From Antedon mediterranea (lineage: Eukaryota > Echinodermata > Crinoidea > Comatulida > Antedonidae), in assembly GCF_964355755.1 (NCBI RefSeq), contig NC_092671.1, positions 3,731,001-3,795,000 of the forward strand: DNA of 64,000 bases. The letters are read 5' to 3'. The notes below the pieces were generated by a model that did not search any database, was not told the DNA's origin, and worked only from the letters and a program-made list of their open reading frames with translations. Position numbers and translations under genes: made by a program. The number at the start of each line of letters is the position of its first letter. The stretch's first letter is position 1. Shown here piece by piece: positions 34,001-44,410 of the stretch.

Positions 34001-36228
34001 GTCTCCAATAATAGACAAGAAGCATAAATAAAATTCTATTCAGAAATAGTGTATGTTATTATATATCATTTACATTGAAAAACAGGACGGTAAATTGTTT
34101 GATGACATTTTTTTTCCCGGTTTTTTTTTACTTTAAAGATTTATTGTATATTATATTCACCCATCAAAATTCTTATATATTTCTTAAATACTCACTAGTA
34201 CGGTAATTTATTGAAGTCATAAAGATTTTCTCAAGTATTACATTAACTTTTTAAAAAAGAGTAGGCCATAAGTTTTTCACTTAGCCTCACTTATAAGTGA
34301 ATGGTGCAAATAAGAATTTCTCTTGATTTAATGTTTTTAGTGTTTTATTGAAACTTCTACTATTAAAACATGAACGGATTGGTTAATGAAACTGCTCTTA
34401 AAGTAAGTGGGTTTATACACGGTATGCCTACTATGTAAGAGTTACATACTTCGAGGCTGTGTATTGTCTCTAGACGAGAACAGGCCCAGAAATATCACTG
34501 TTGATCATTGTAACGGTAACAATTCATACCAGGGCACAAGCATGTGTTGAGATTCATACTATTATAATATTGCTAATAGTAATAGTCAAATATATCCAAC
34601 TAGCCTAATTTAAAAGAAGTTGAGGTAGGGGTCAGGTACAATGATTTATGTTTCACGTGGAGGTGACATGAACATCATACGCTAAAAGCAATTGTTTGGC
34701 AATAATCATAATAATAATTTTGACGTAGGCCTATGGGGGATTATTGAATAATAGATCGTAAGAATATTACCTACCCAGCTGCAGTGTGACAAAGTTTAGC
34801 AAGTGAATTAGTCGAAAGTGTTTGTTTTCGCTAATTAATCACGCTTGTTTTATTCATTTGTTTACGTTATAAGGACTCCTTGACGTTTCGTAAGCGTGGT
34901 AGCGGATTTGATTTTTGCGTATGGTCTTGTGTTGCTAGGAGACTTATTATTATTTATTCTGTTATTCATATTACATCACACAGCACTGCACAGCACAAAA
35001 GTTTGTGGACAAAAAAAAAAACAACTAAAAAACAATGTACTTTTTATTTTTCTACACTATCAAACCAGATTGACAAAAAAAGTGTGATATACCCAAATAT
35101 GGAAGTGGTATCCCATTATAGTAGTGATAGGCTTATGACATCGTCATGTACAATATGGACACATCATATATTTGGTTACATAACGTTTAATAAATCGAAT
35201 TGAGAAAGCCTTGCACATTGATTGTAAGTCTACAATTTAATTAGACATTTTCTGATTTTATGCAGTGTTGATAAACAAAACAAAAAACTATAGGCATACA
35301 TACGCCTATTGTAAATCGTTTGAAGTTTACTTACGTACTTTTATTTTATTATTTTGTAAGTAGAACAACTTATTGCCAAACATATTTGCGTTTAGGCCTA
35401 TCGATGTAGAAATAAAATGACCTATTGATGCCTATTGATTTTCTACGAAATTAAAAAAACTATCGACATTAGTTTAAAGAAGTCGACAGGTTGTCGACAA
35501 GACGTCACTTATTTTAGTTATAGAAATGTATGTTGGAACCAGATAAATTGATTTAATGTATGATGTATGAAATGTTTAAGTTATAGGTTTCTAACTTTTA
35601 CAGCATTATTGGTTCATAAACTTTACTTTATGACTGTCGTAAATCTGAGCAAGATCTTTCGCAGCTGCCGCCACGCGAGCGATTATCAATTAGTAGAATT
35701 AAGATTAAATATCATTTGTCTTAAATTAATAACCGTTGGGCGTAGATCAAGCGTGAAATATGATTTAGTGGGAGGTTCTTAGATTAACGCTGAACGTGTA
35801 ATAAAATCGTTTTTGTTTTTATTTTTTAAAAGATTGTGTTACTTTAAATTTGATACATTCATTATTATTCTAGAACCTACTTTTATTTATCTTGTAGAAT
35901 GTTTCGTCATCATCTTCACATTGAGTTTGACTTTATAGTTAGAGTAGTAGCCTATACCCCACCTTCAGGACCCAACGATGTGACGTCCCTTTTTAATGAG
36001 GAATTTCCTGATAACTGGGATTGGCTTTAGTGTTTAAACATAAATGCTCTTGTTCATTTTACTGAATAGGAGTCACAACGGAAAGGTTTACCAATATTGA
36101 AATTTGTATAACATATAAGAAAAACTCTTTATTATAGTAATATATTTTCTAATGAAGTAAAAAAGTGAAGTGAAAACATTATTTTAAATAAATAAATTTT
36201 GATTAGCACTTTAATCAAGAAAAAATAT
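31099..36228. other. Intergenic, no gene recognised
   Basis: Five kilobases without a supportable exon. A CG-richer unique stretch lies at about 32550-33070, and a patch near 35660-35720 has CAGCTG and CACGCG close to TAAT-type homeobox words, which might be an enhancer. One dispersed GTGTCCC-type repeat lies near 33470-33600. Confidence 0.45.
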
Positions 36229-36301
36229 CGATCCTGCCAGGACTCGAACCTGGAATCCCCTGATTCGTAGTCAGATGCCTTATCCATTGGGCCACAGGAC
36301 C
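36229..36301 (-). tRNA. tRNA-Arg(ACG)
   Basis: Intact 73-nt copy, identical to those at 1.7-2.8 kb, with a T6 terminator. It starts the second cluster and diverges from the copy at 36658. Confidence 0.97.
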
Positions 36302-36657
36302 TGTTATTTCATTATACTATTATTTACTTATTTTTTCTTTTGACTGGATTGCCATTTCAATAACGTATAGTACTGCTTTTCAAAACGGCCCAGTTACACG
36401 ATTTAGAGTTAAAAGTAATTAAAGTAACGAATGTTAAAACATACATAATGAAAAAGAAAAACTCGAAAATATATAATTGGATAAATATCCAGAAAAAAAC
36501 AACGGTTTGGAAAACTGTGGAGTTCCTTGGCTAGGTCATGAACTCTGCTTAATCAGACAACGTCTAACCAAACTGTCATGAAATTACTGGTAATTAATTA
36601 ATAATTAATTTCTTTAAATCCCGTATATTGACATTATAAACCTCACTGAATACAACA

Positions 36658-36730
36658 GGTCCTGTGGCCCAATGGATAAGGCATCTGACTACGAATCAGG
36701 GGATTCCAGGTTCGAGTCCTGGCAGGATCG
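36658..36730 (+). tRNA. tRNA-Arg(ACG)
   Basis: Intact copy followed by a run of eight T. Its immediate 5' flank is ACAACA, as for the copies at 1731, 2264, 37111 and 37557. Confidence 0.97.
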
Positions 36731-36899
36731 AATTTTTTTTCTCTAATTATTCCATACCAATAAACTGCATTGGGTATTAATCCAATAATGTGGCAATGGT
36801 GTGGACCACACATAATTTTGGGCACCATTGAAGTGCAGTAATCTTCGAGTCTTGCAGTTTCAGCCACAGTTCCTTTTGCGAAAAAATGCCAAAATCTTG

Positions 36900-36972
36900 C
36901 GATCCAGTCAGGACTCGAACCTGAAATTCCATGATTCGTAAATCATATGCATTATTTATTGGGCCAAAATAC
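36900..36972 (-). pseudogene. tRNA-Arg(ACG) pseudogene
   Basis: A decayed minus-strand copy. The T arm (GGTTCGAGTCC) and the ACG anticodon loop remain, but the 5' acceptor half (GTATTTT) no longer pairs with the 3' half and the D arm is altered. It cannot fold as a tRNA. Confidence 0.85.
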
Positions 36973-37110
36973 ATCACATCGTGATTAAATTACAGTACGG
37001 TAATACAATGAATGCTGACTGTTTCATAATATTAAAAGTTAAACATTAAACACATTTTAAATTGGTAATGTCAATTAATAATTGACATGTGTGTAAATTA
37101 ACCCACAACA

Positions 37111-37183
37111 GGTCCTGTGGCCCAATGGATAAGGCATCTGACTACGAATCAGGGGATTCCAGGTTCGAGTCCTGGCAGGATCG
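37111..37183 (+). tRNA. tRNA-Arg(ACG)
   Basis: Intact copy. It shares about 22 bp of 5' flank and about 57 bp of 3' flank, nearly base for base, with the copy at 37557, so the two are a very recent tandem duplication. Confidence 0.97.
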
Positions 37184-37236
37184 ATATTTTTTCTTTCTCT
37201 AATTTACTGTTAACAATTTGCAAATAAGTATGTATG

Positions 37237-37530
37237 TTAAAGATTTATTGTCCCCCTAAAAAAATATTTTTTTTAAATTTTTTTGTTGAATATGTTATTT
37301 TAATGTCACATAATAGTTATTCACTCTCACAAAATATTGGGTCTGAACAACATTTATTTACCTGAGAAAAATGTAATTTAAAGCAAAAAATGGTCAAATT
37401 GTCAGAAAGACAATGAGTTTTTGGGTAATTTAACTGTTTATTTTGTCTTTTTATAGGTGAAATAATTTTGTCCCCCGTTTTTTTTCTTATGGAAGTGAAC
37501 AACTTCATTAAAACTGCAAAATGGCCTATT
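37237..37530. mobile_element. TTAA-type MITE, truncated, between two tRNA copies
   Basis: TTAA followed by AGATTTATTGTCCCCC matches the end of the MITE at 49178-49426. The other side has the same inner sequence in reverse orientation (AACTTCATTAAAACTGCAAA) but has lost its terminal repeat. It separates the duplicated tRNA genes at 37111 and 37557. Confidence 0.6.
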
Positions 37531-37556
37531 CAAAGTGTGTAAATTAACCCACAACA

Positions 37557-37629
37557 GGTCCTGTGGCCCAATGGATAAGGCATCTGACTACGAATCAGGG
37601 GATTCCAGGTTCGAGTCCTGGCAGGATCG
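37557..37629 (+). tRNA. tRNA-Arg(ACG)
   Basis: Intact copy with terminator TTTTTT. Its flanks repeat those of the copy at 37111, and the match ends at TATGTTAA on the 3' side, exactly where the MITE begins in the other copy. Confidence 0.97.
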
Positions 37630-38298
37630 ATATTTTTTCTTTCTCTAATTTACTGTTAACAATTTGCAAATAAGTATGTATGTTAATGGTATGCTGATGT
37701 TTAAAAACCATTGCATTTTTTATTTAATTCAAATACATGAATAATAACAATGGTCTGTACAGACACATGCCTATCGATTTACTTTCACAAACTCTCAGAA
37801 GTTATTTATGCATCCCAGAAAAAATACGCGAACAATTTCATATATTTCGATATAAAATATTAAAATGGTTCGGCCTGTGTACAGAGAATAATTACTTATA
37901 TCGTTCATCTCCCTCTTCCTGTGGTAAACGTCTCATCATAACTAGGCCTACATAATATTATTATAAAATTATTGTTTATAACAACCTAACAACTTAATCT
38001 TCAGAGCGCGTGTTGACTTATTAAAGGTGAAATAATAATACTAAGTATTAATCTACTTATTGACTTCTGCAGATCTTTATTTAAATCTAATCTTTTGACG
38101 GTAGATTTCTTTGATCAGGCCTGTAGATCATTATCGAAATTATTCATACGTCATTAAAATCCTGTCACGTGTTTTTTTTTAATATTATAATATATTGTAT
38201 CATTTTATATTCCGGTTTAACTGCGTTCAAAAGTGTAATCATAGGTCTATCTCTAACATCTATCGGAAGACCAGTTTTGTCGTAGTTAACGACTAGTT
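37630..38298. other. Spacer between tRNA cluster and foldback element
   Basis: The first about 57 bp is the duplicated tRNA flank. The rest shows no gene. Confidence 0.5.
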
Positions 38299-38423
38299 CG
38301 TGTGAACACATGTATTCGTTCTACGACCGGAAAATCAAGTGCGGCAGACACCGATTAGGAGCAGGATTAACACTATACGGCCTATAAAGGTCAGCTCAAC
38401 GGTTCTAAGCACGTCGTTTAACT

Positions 38424-39233
38424 CTATAGTATGGAACGCCGTTTACGCAACATTTCGATGATATGAATTTTATGACGCGATATGTGAATGAAATGCATCG
38501 ATATGAATTAAATGGTGCGATATATGAATGAAATGTTTTGAATTGAATGCTTTGAATTGAATATTTTGAATGAAATGTTTTGAATGAAATGTTTTGAATG
38601 AAATGTTTTGAATGAAATGTTTTGAATGAAATGTTTTGAATGAAATGTTTGAATTGAATTGAAAAGTCAAACTATTGGTGGCGTATGTCATTCTCGCTCG
38701 CGATTATTTTCTCAACCTCTTAGGCCTAACTGGGTACCCTCATCTCCTTTCTTCCACGCTGCCTTTACAGAGAATCCTAACATACCTGGGTTCGGAAATA
38801 TGTATTCCAATGTTTCAGGTCTGTTAGGGAGTCTCTCTGTAAAGGATTCATATTGATGACAGCGTTGAAAGGAGATGAGGGTACCCATGAAGTTAGGCCT
38901 ATTAAGAGGTTGACAAAAAATCGCGAGCGGGAATGACATACGCCGCCAATAGTTTGACTTTTCAATTCAATTCAAACATTTCATTCAAAACATTTAATTC
39001 AAAACATTTCATTTCATTCAAAACATTTCATTCAAAACATTTTATTCAAAACATTCAATTCAAAACATTTCATTCAAAACATTTCATTCAAAACATTCAA
39101 TTCAAAGCATTCAATTCAAAACATTTCATTCATATATCACGCCATTCAATTCATACCGATGCATTTCATTCACATATCGCGTCATAAAATTCATATCATC
39201 GAAATGTTGCGTAAACGGCGTTCCATACTATAG
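38424..39233. mobile_element. Foldback element, about 810 bp, with tandem-repeat arms
   Basis: The ends CTATAGTATGGAACGCCG and CGGCGTTCCATACTATAG are inverse copies and pairing continues through nearly the whole length to a small centre near 38780-38835. The arms contain short tandem repeats (GAATGAAATGTTTT on the left, the complement on the right), a known feature of foldback transposons. About 65 bp of related sequence lies in direct orientation outside both ends (38299-38365 and 39239-39303; CGTGTG...ACGACCGG). There is no transposase frame; the open frames in the arms are repeat artefacts. Confidence 0.8.
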
Positions 39234-39303
39234 TGTACGTGTGGACAAATGTATCGTTCACGACCGGAATATCTAAGCGCGGAAGACACATATTAAGGGG
39301 GCG

Positions 39304-41241
39304 GCATGGTAATAAATACAAGCATGTAGACCTAAATTGAATATATACAAACAATTATACACTAGACCTTGTACTTGTTTGTGTAAATTGAAATTAGTTA
39401 TGTAAACATACTTATTATAATAAGGCCTCCCGACCAGGATAACTAAGCCCCTTAAAATGATCCCGAAAGATATACAGTACCTCATCAGAGAGTTGTTAGG
39501 CCTACATTGTCTACTATACAAATATAGACGATGGATAAGAATATAGACACATCCACAATCAACCAAATCGATTTTATTGTTTAGTGTTTAGTATGTCTAC
39601 CTTAAAAATTAACGTTATGAATATCACATGTGATGTCCGTATCATAAGATCACGTGACGTTATATTTATCCTATACCCGTATTTTTTACAAAAAACGTGA
39701 CGTGTGACGCACATAGGCCCCTATGACGTTGTATCATCATGACATATATATAAATGATACTGAACAAGTATTTATAAAAAAAAAGCCAATTTCATGATGG
39801 TGACCCAATAATACCCTTTTGTTGTACATCTACATTGTAGGAAAGGTCTACAAATTATCCTCCAATCTAAGTACTAAAATTATAACTATATATTTACTAC
39901 TACAGTCAACAATTACAACAAACTGCAAAGGGTTGTTTTTGATAACGACCACTTGAGTACGTATAGAAGCATTTTCAGTTTATCACTGTTCGCGTGGCTT
40001 CTTGATAAGCCTGACGCTTTCAGTACAATAGGGCAATATCTAATGGTGTTTGCGAACTGACGATGCCGACAAAAGACAAACAAAACGCAAAGACGAACAA
40101 AGAGAGACTAAAAAGTCAGGTAATATTATTTATTTAATAATGTTAAACCCTAAATTCCACAAAAGCAGCAGGTAATGTGAAAACCCCCAAATAGGCCTAT
40201 ACATATTGTTTTCTATTTCCAAAAAAACCAACATGACATCACACCGTCAATGATGTCGTCATCATCACCACGCCTGATTCACTATCACTGGTTGCTAGAA
40301 TAATGGCCACGTGATTACGTGTACTTGGAAGGGCGGTCCAGGACTTTGAAATAGTGGTGGGGTGGGAGGAAGGGCATAATGCTATATCATTTTAATTCTT
40401 AAAAATCCGCCTATGTTGCATATTGTCACCCTACCCTAGTATTCCAGGCACCACTTTATAAAGTAAATATTGAACGTATCACATTAATATTCAACAGTTC
40501 AACTGCACTTTTTAAATTCCTATAAATTCTCAATTATCTAAAGAGATGTGCCGACTTTTTTATGAATATTCATCGTTTTCCCAGGTCAACATTAATATAA
40601 AAAACCCCGAAAAAACGGTATGATCACAGAGAGAAGTATAACAAAGGTTTGAGCCTAGCGAAGTCCTGATTCCTAGGGAACCACGAGTGCATAATATCAT
40701 AAATCGATAAGACTAGAACACCGGAAATAGTACATCAATAGAAATTGACCTTAACCACAATCATTGACCCCGATGAGGACTAATTATGATGTTGTTGAGC
40801 GAGTGTTGTGTAAATCGTGCTAATCCGTAGGTTTGTGTTTAAACCATTCAATACGTCGTAAATGTGCTTTAACCACGGCTTAATTATACTGGCACGTGCG
40901 GCGCGTTATTTTTGTAAAATCCTATTTAACAGAGGATGTAACGGCCTGATTAAACCACCGCCTGTAAATTAAGAAAATAAATTCATAACGTAGTTTGTTG
41001 ATTAAATATTTATCAAAATATGCAATACAGAAGATGATCATTTATGATGATTATCGGAACATCATGTCACTATTAAAGGGTGAAGATCAAACAGGATACT
41101 CAAACTATCATTTAAAATGTATTAAATATTAAATCATTTTATTTAAATGTTATGAGTGACTTGGGAAATTATGTTGCAATAATTACAAATCAGTTCCCGA
41201 ATTATAGTAACTTACTTGCGACTTAAATAAAATTATATATA
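39304..41241. other. Intergenic, with one possible short 5' exon
   Basis: No gene family is recognised. At 40063 an ATG opens 19 codons (MPTKDKQNAKTNKERLKSQ) ending at CAG|GTAATA, which could be a first coding exon on the plus strand, but a tiny upstream ORF (40043-40060) sits just before it and no following exon is found. Confidence 0.35.
40063..40119 (+). CDS. Possible first coding exon of an unknown gene
   Basis: Fifty-seven bases from ATG to a CAG|GTAATA donor encode a basic, hydrophilic 19-residue peptide. The composition differs from the AT-rich surroundings. I do not recognise the protein and see no partner exon, so this may be chance. Confidence 0.2.
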
Positions 41242-41844
41242 CTAGATGGTACGCTCGCTTCGCTCGCGTACCATCTAGGTCGTGCCCACAGATGGTTCTC
41301 GAATACATAATAATTTCAGATGCGATTTCAAATGTACGTACAATAATACATGTCGTTTACAGGAACGAATAAATAGACACTGATTTATGTACTCAACTAA
41401 AATTAGCACCCTGAGAATTACTTCCGAAAGAGAAACTTGTCACAAAATGAGACCAATTGTTTAAGTCAAATTTAAACAAACTTAATTTGTGTTTTGTATG
41501 TAACATTAGGGGTGAGGGATGGGGAAGAGGGTGGGTGCAAAGAGAAACAATTTTTAAATATATTAAATATATTCTTTATCCATTTAGTAACGAAATATTA
41601 ATTGTTTTCATGTTTTACAAATAATATATCACTAAACACAGTAAAACATTGCTATGTAACACTTTGTTGAAACTATCACCGTCCTAGTCGATTGAAATAG
41701 TACAGTACATGTAACGATACATCACTACGACGTGTATGTTTATATAATGTAAAACAATTTGTGAAAACCACCTCTATTCGGGGAAAATCATAAAATCGAT
41801 TTAATCGTCAATAAAAATTAAATTATCTAACTCAACTTTATTAG
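41242..41844 (-). mobile_element. Helitron-like element, copy 2 (deleted)
   Basis: It carries the same 37-nt terminal hairpin (41242-41278) and following 400 bp as copy 1. It then jumps to the block around TTTAATCGTCAATAAA, missing about 500 bp, and breaks off after TTTATTAGTA, so the TCTATATATA end is lost. A T follows CTAG on the element strand, as in the other copies. Confidence 0.7.
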
Positions 41845-42536
41845 TAGGCCTAATGGTTTTCAATTGTTTCTTAGAGCCAATCTTTTCTTACAATATGGTC
41901 GCTTAATATCAGTTTGTTGATCAACAAATTTAGCCGCACGCGACATGAATTGTTATAGTAATTCTTCAACGGTTAAACAAGACTAAATAATTGTTCTATC
42001 CTCAAGGTTAACTGGTCCTAAATGCCTGTCTCATCGTTTAAGTCCTAGGTCTCTTGGGACGCGGTTCAAAATTGGGCCTCACCTCTACGCAGAAAAAAAT
42101 CTTATCGGTGCTGTATCTTAAAGGTCCGCTGAATCTTATTTTTCTATATATGTATATGTGTCCTTGGTAGTTTACTGTTGCGGAGATCCAAAGGCAAGGT
42201 GCTCACAATAGATACATAATCATTATATAATTGGTTTTGATAAAAAAAAAGTGATTGATGTGGCAGGGTAGCCATGTCGGGAAATGATTACGAAATATGT
42301 AATTTGTGTCAAGTTAAAAAATTATGTGGTTATGATAATGATTTTGTGATGATGACGGTGATGATGATGATGATTGAAATATATATTTTGTTGTTTTAAG
42401 GGGTAAAGAAATGATGCAAGCTTATTTTTTATTTATTTGTGAAAAACAACACAAATGTTAGTGATAGTGATTGATACGATTCATTGAGGAAGGTGGTGGA
42501 TGAGAAATTATGATAACATGCTGATAATTATAATGA
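41845..42536. other. Spacer between Helitron-like copies
   Basis: No gene. A short GAT repeat lies at about 42345-42377, a smaller version of the large array right of the next element. Confidence 0.5.
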
Positions 42537-43859
42537 CTAGATGGTACGCTCGCTTCGCTCGCGTACCATCTAGGTCGTATCCACATATGGTTCTCGAATA
42601 CACAGTAATTTCAGCGTCAAAAATGAACGTACCGCAGGACTATAGTACATTGTCGTTTACAGAAACGAATAAAAAGACACGATGATTTATGTAAAATTAG
42701 CACGCTAGGAATTAGGCCTTGTCTTAAAATTGAGTCCAATGGGGAAGAGGATGGGAAGAAAAATTTTTAAATATATTCTCTATCCACTCAGTAACGAAAT
42801 ATTGTTTTAAATGTTTTATAGGCCTATCAATATTATACCACTAAACACAGTAAAACATTTACGATTTATAATACTTTTTTAAGACTGTCTCTGTTATAGT
42901 CGATTGAAATAGTAAAGTTCATTCATTCATTCATAATAACATTTATTTCTTATCATTTCAAAGTAAACAAAATAACAATTTAAATATAAATAATTAAGAG
43001 GCAACACCCAGAAAGTAATAAAATTTGGAGGTTTCCCTCCAAAAAAGTACTTGTAACGATACACCACTACGACGTTTATATATTTTATAATTATTAATTA
43101 ATACAAAAACGTTGAGAAGCAACTGTCAGTAATCTATCCACAGTCACAGTAATAAATGTTCTTTGTATATTTTGTTTATATATCTAACAGTAACCGGGCA
43201 GTAACCACATTCACAGTAAGACAATTTCGATTCAAATGGCGACCAAAAATGGTTAATACGTACAGTATTTACAATATTGTCAAAGTATTGCAATACTATA
43301 TATATAAGTTTTATTCTCCAAGGGCCCATAAATTTACCTACTTGTGTTAAACCAAGGGCTCATTAATTTACCTACAAACTGGGAGTCTGAAAGATTGGAA
43401 TGTTCCATTCATCGCAAATCAATACATTTGTAAAAACGTAAATTAAATCTATCAAAATAGTATTTTTTTAAGAAAATCGGCCTGTCTTCAACATTATGAT
43501 GCTGTACTCGGGCAGTTCAACCGGTTTTCAGCTATTAAAAACAATTATCGTAGGAGGAGATAGGAAAATGCGAAGCGTCCTAGTATTATTGTGTGCGGGT
43601 ATTTTTCAAGTTGGACATCCATTAGACAGTGTATACCACGATCGGAAAACACCCCTATTTGGGGCAAATCGTTGAACCTAAATTCGTTTTAATCGTCAAT
43701 AACTAATTATCTAACTCAATTTAATTAGTAAACAGGGTTACATCAGGTGGTTAAAATCAGTACCGAAAGTACGAACCAACTTTATATACCATCGAGTAAA
43801 AATTCTAGAAATAAACCGCCATTTATCGAATTTTGCCCTTACGTAAATTTATATATAGA
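42537..43859 (-). mobile_element. Helitron-like element, copy 3, with nested insertion
   Basis: Both ends match copy 1 (hairpin at 42537-42573; TCTATATATAA start on the minus strand at 43859), and the A/T flanks are again present. It is interrupted by a 125-bp insertion at 42919-43043. Without that it has about the same length as copy 1. The left part has lost some sequence. It ends directly against a GAT/GAC microsatellite. Confidence 0.75.
42919..43043 (-). mobile_element. Short retroelement nested in Helitron-like copy 3
   Basis: This segment is absent at the matching place in copies 1 and 2 and is flanked by the 5-bp duplication AAAGT (42914-42918, 43044-43048). Read on the minus strand it ends AATAAATGTTATTATGAATG plus more GAATG units. 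Similar tails occur at 57270 and 63853, so it is probably a SINE or a 5'-truncated LINE. Confidence 0.7.
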
Positions 43860-44410
43860 TGATGAAGATGGCGAGTACTATATGATGAGGTTGATGATGT
43901 TGTTTATGAGATGATGATGATGATGATGATGATGACGACGATGATGATGACGACGATGATGACGACAATGATGATGACAATGATGATGACGACGACGATG
44001 ATGACGACGACGATGATGATGACAATGATGAAGATGATGATGACGATGATGATAACGATGATGATGATGACGATGATGATGATGACAATGATGATGACGA
44101 TGATGATGATGATGATGACAATGATGAAGATGATGATGATGACGATGATGATGATGACAATGATGATGACGATGACAATGATGATGACGACGATGATGAT
44201 GACAATGATGAAGATGATGATGATGACGACGACGACGATGAGGACGACGACAACGATGACGATGACGACGACGTTGATGATGACGATGACGACGACGATA
44301 ACGACGATGATGATGACGATGGTGATGATGAAGACTACGAGTACGAGAATGAGTTTGGAGGGAGTGGTGATATTGTTTATGATGATGGTGATAATGACGA
44401 TGATGTTGAT
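43859..44410. repeat. GAT/GAC trinucleotide microsatellite, about 550 bp
   Basis: An imperfect array of GATGATGAC-type units, starting where the Helitron-like copy 3 ends. All phases lack stops over long distances, which creates Ser-rich, Ile/Val-rich and Met/Thr-rich open frames that are not genes. Confidence 0.95.

Noticed and set aside
38470-39187. Open frames with repeated NISFKTFHSKHF-type sequence
   Set aside because: They are translations of the short tandem repeats in the foldback arms.
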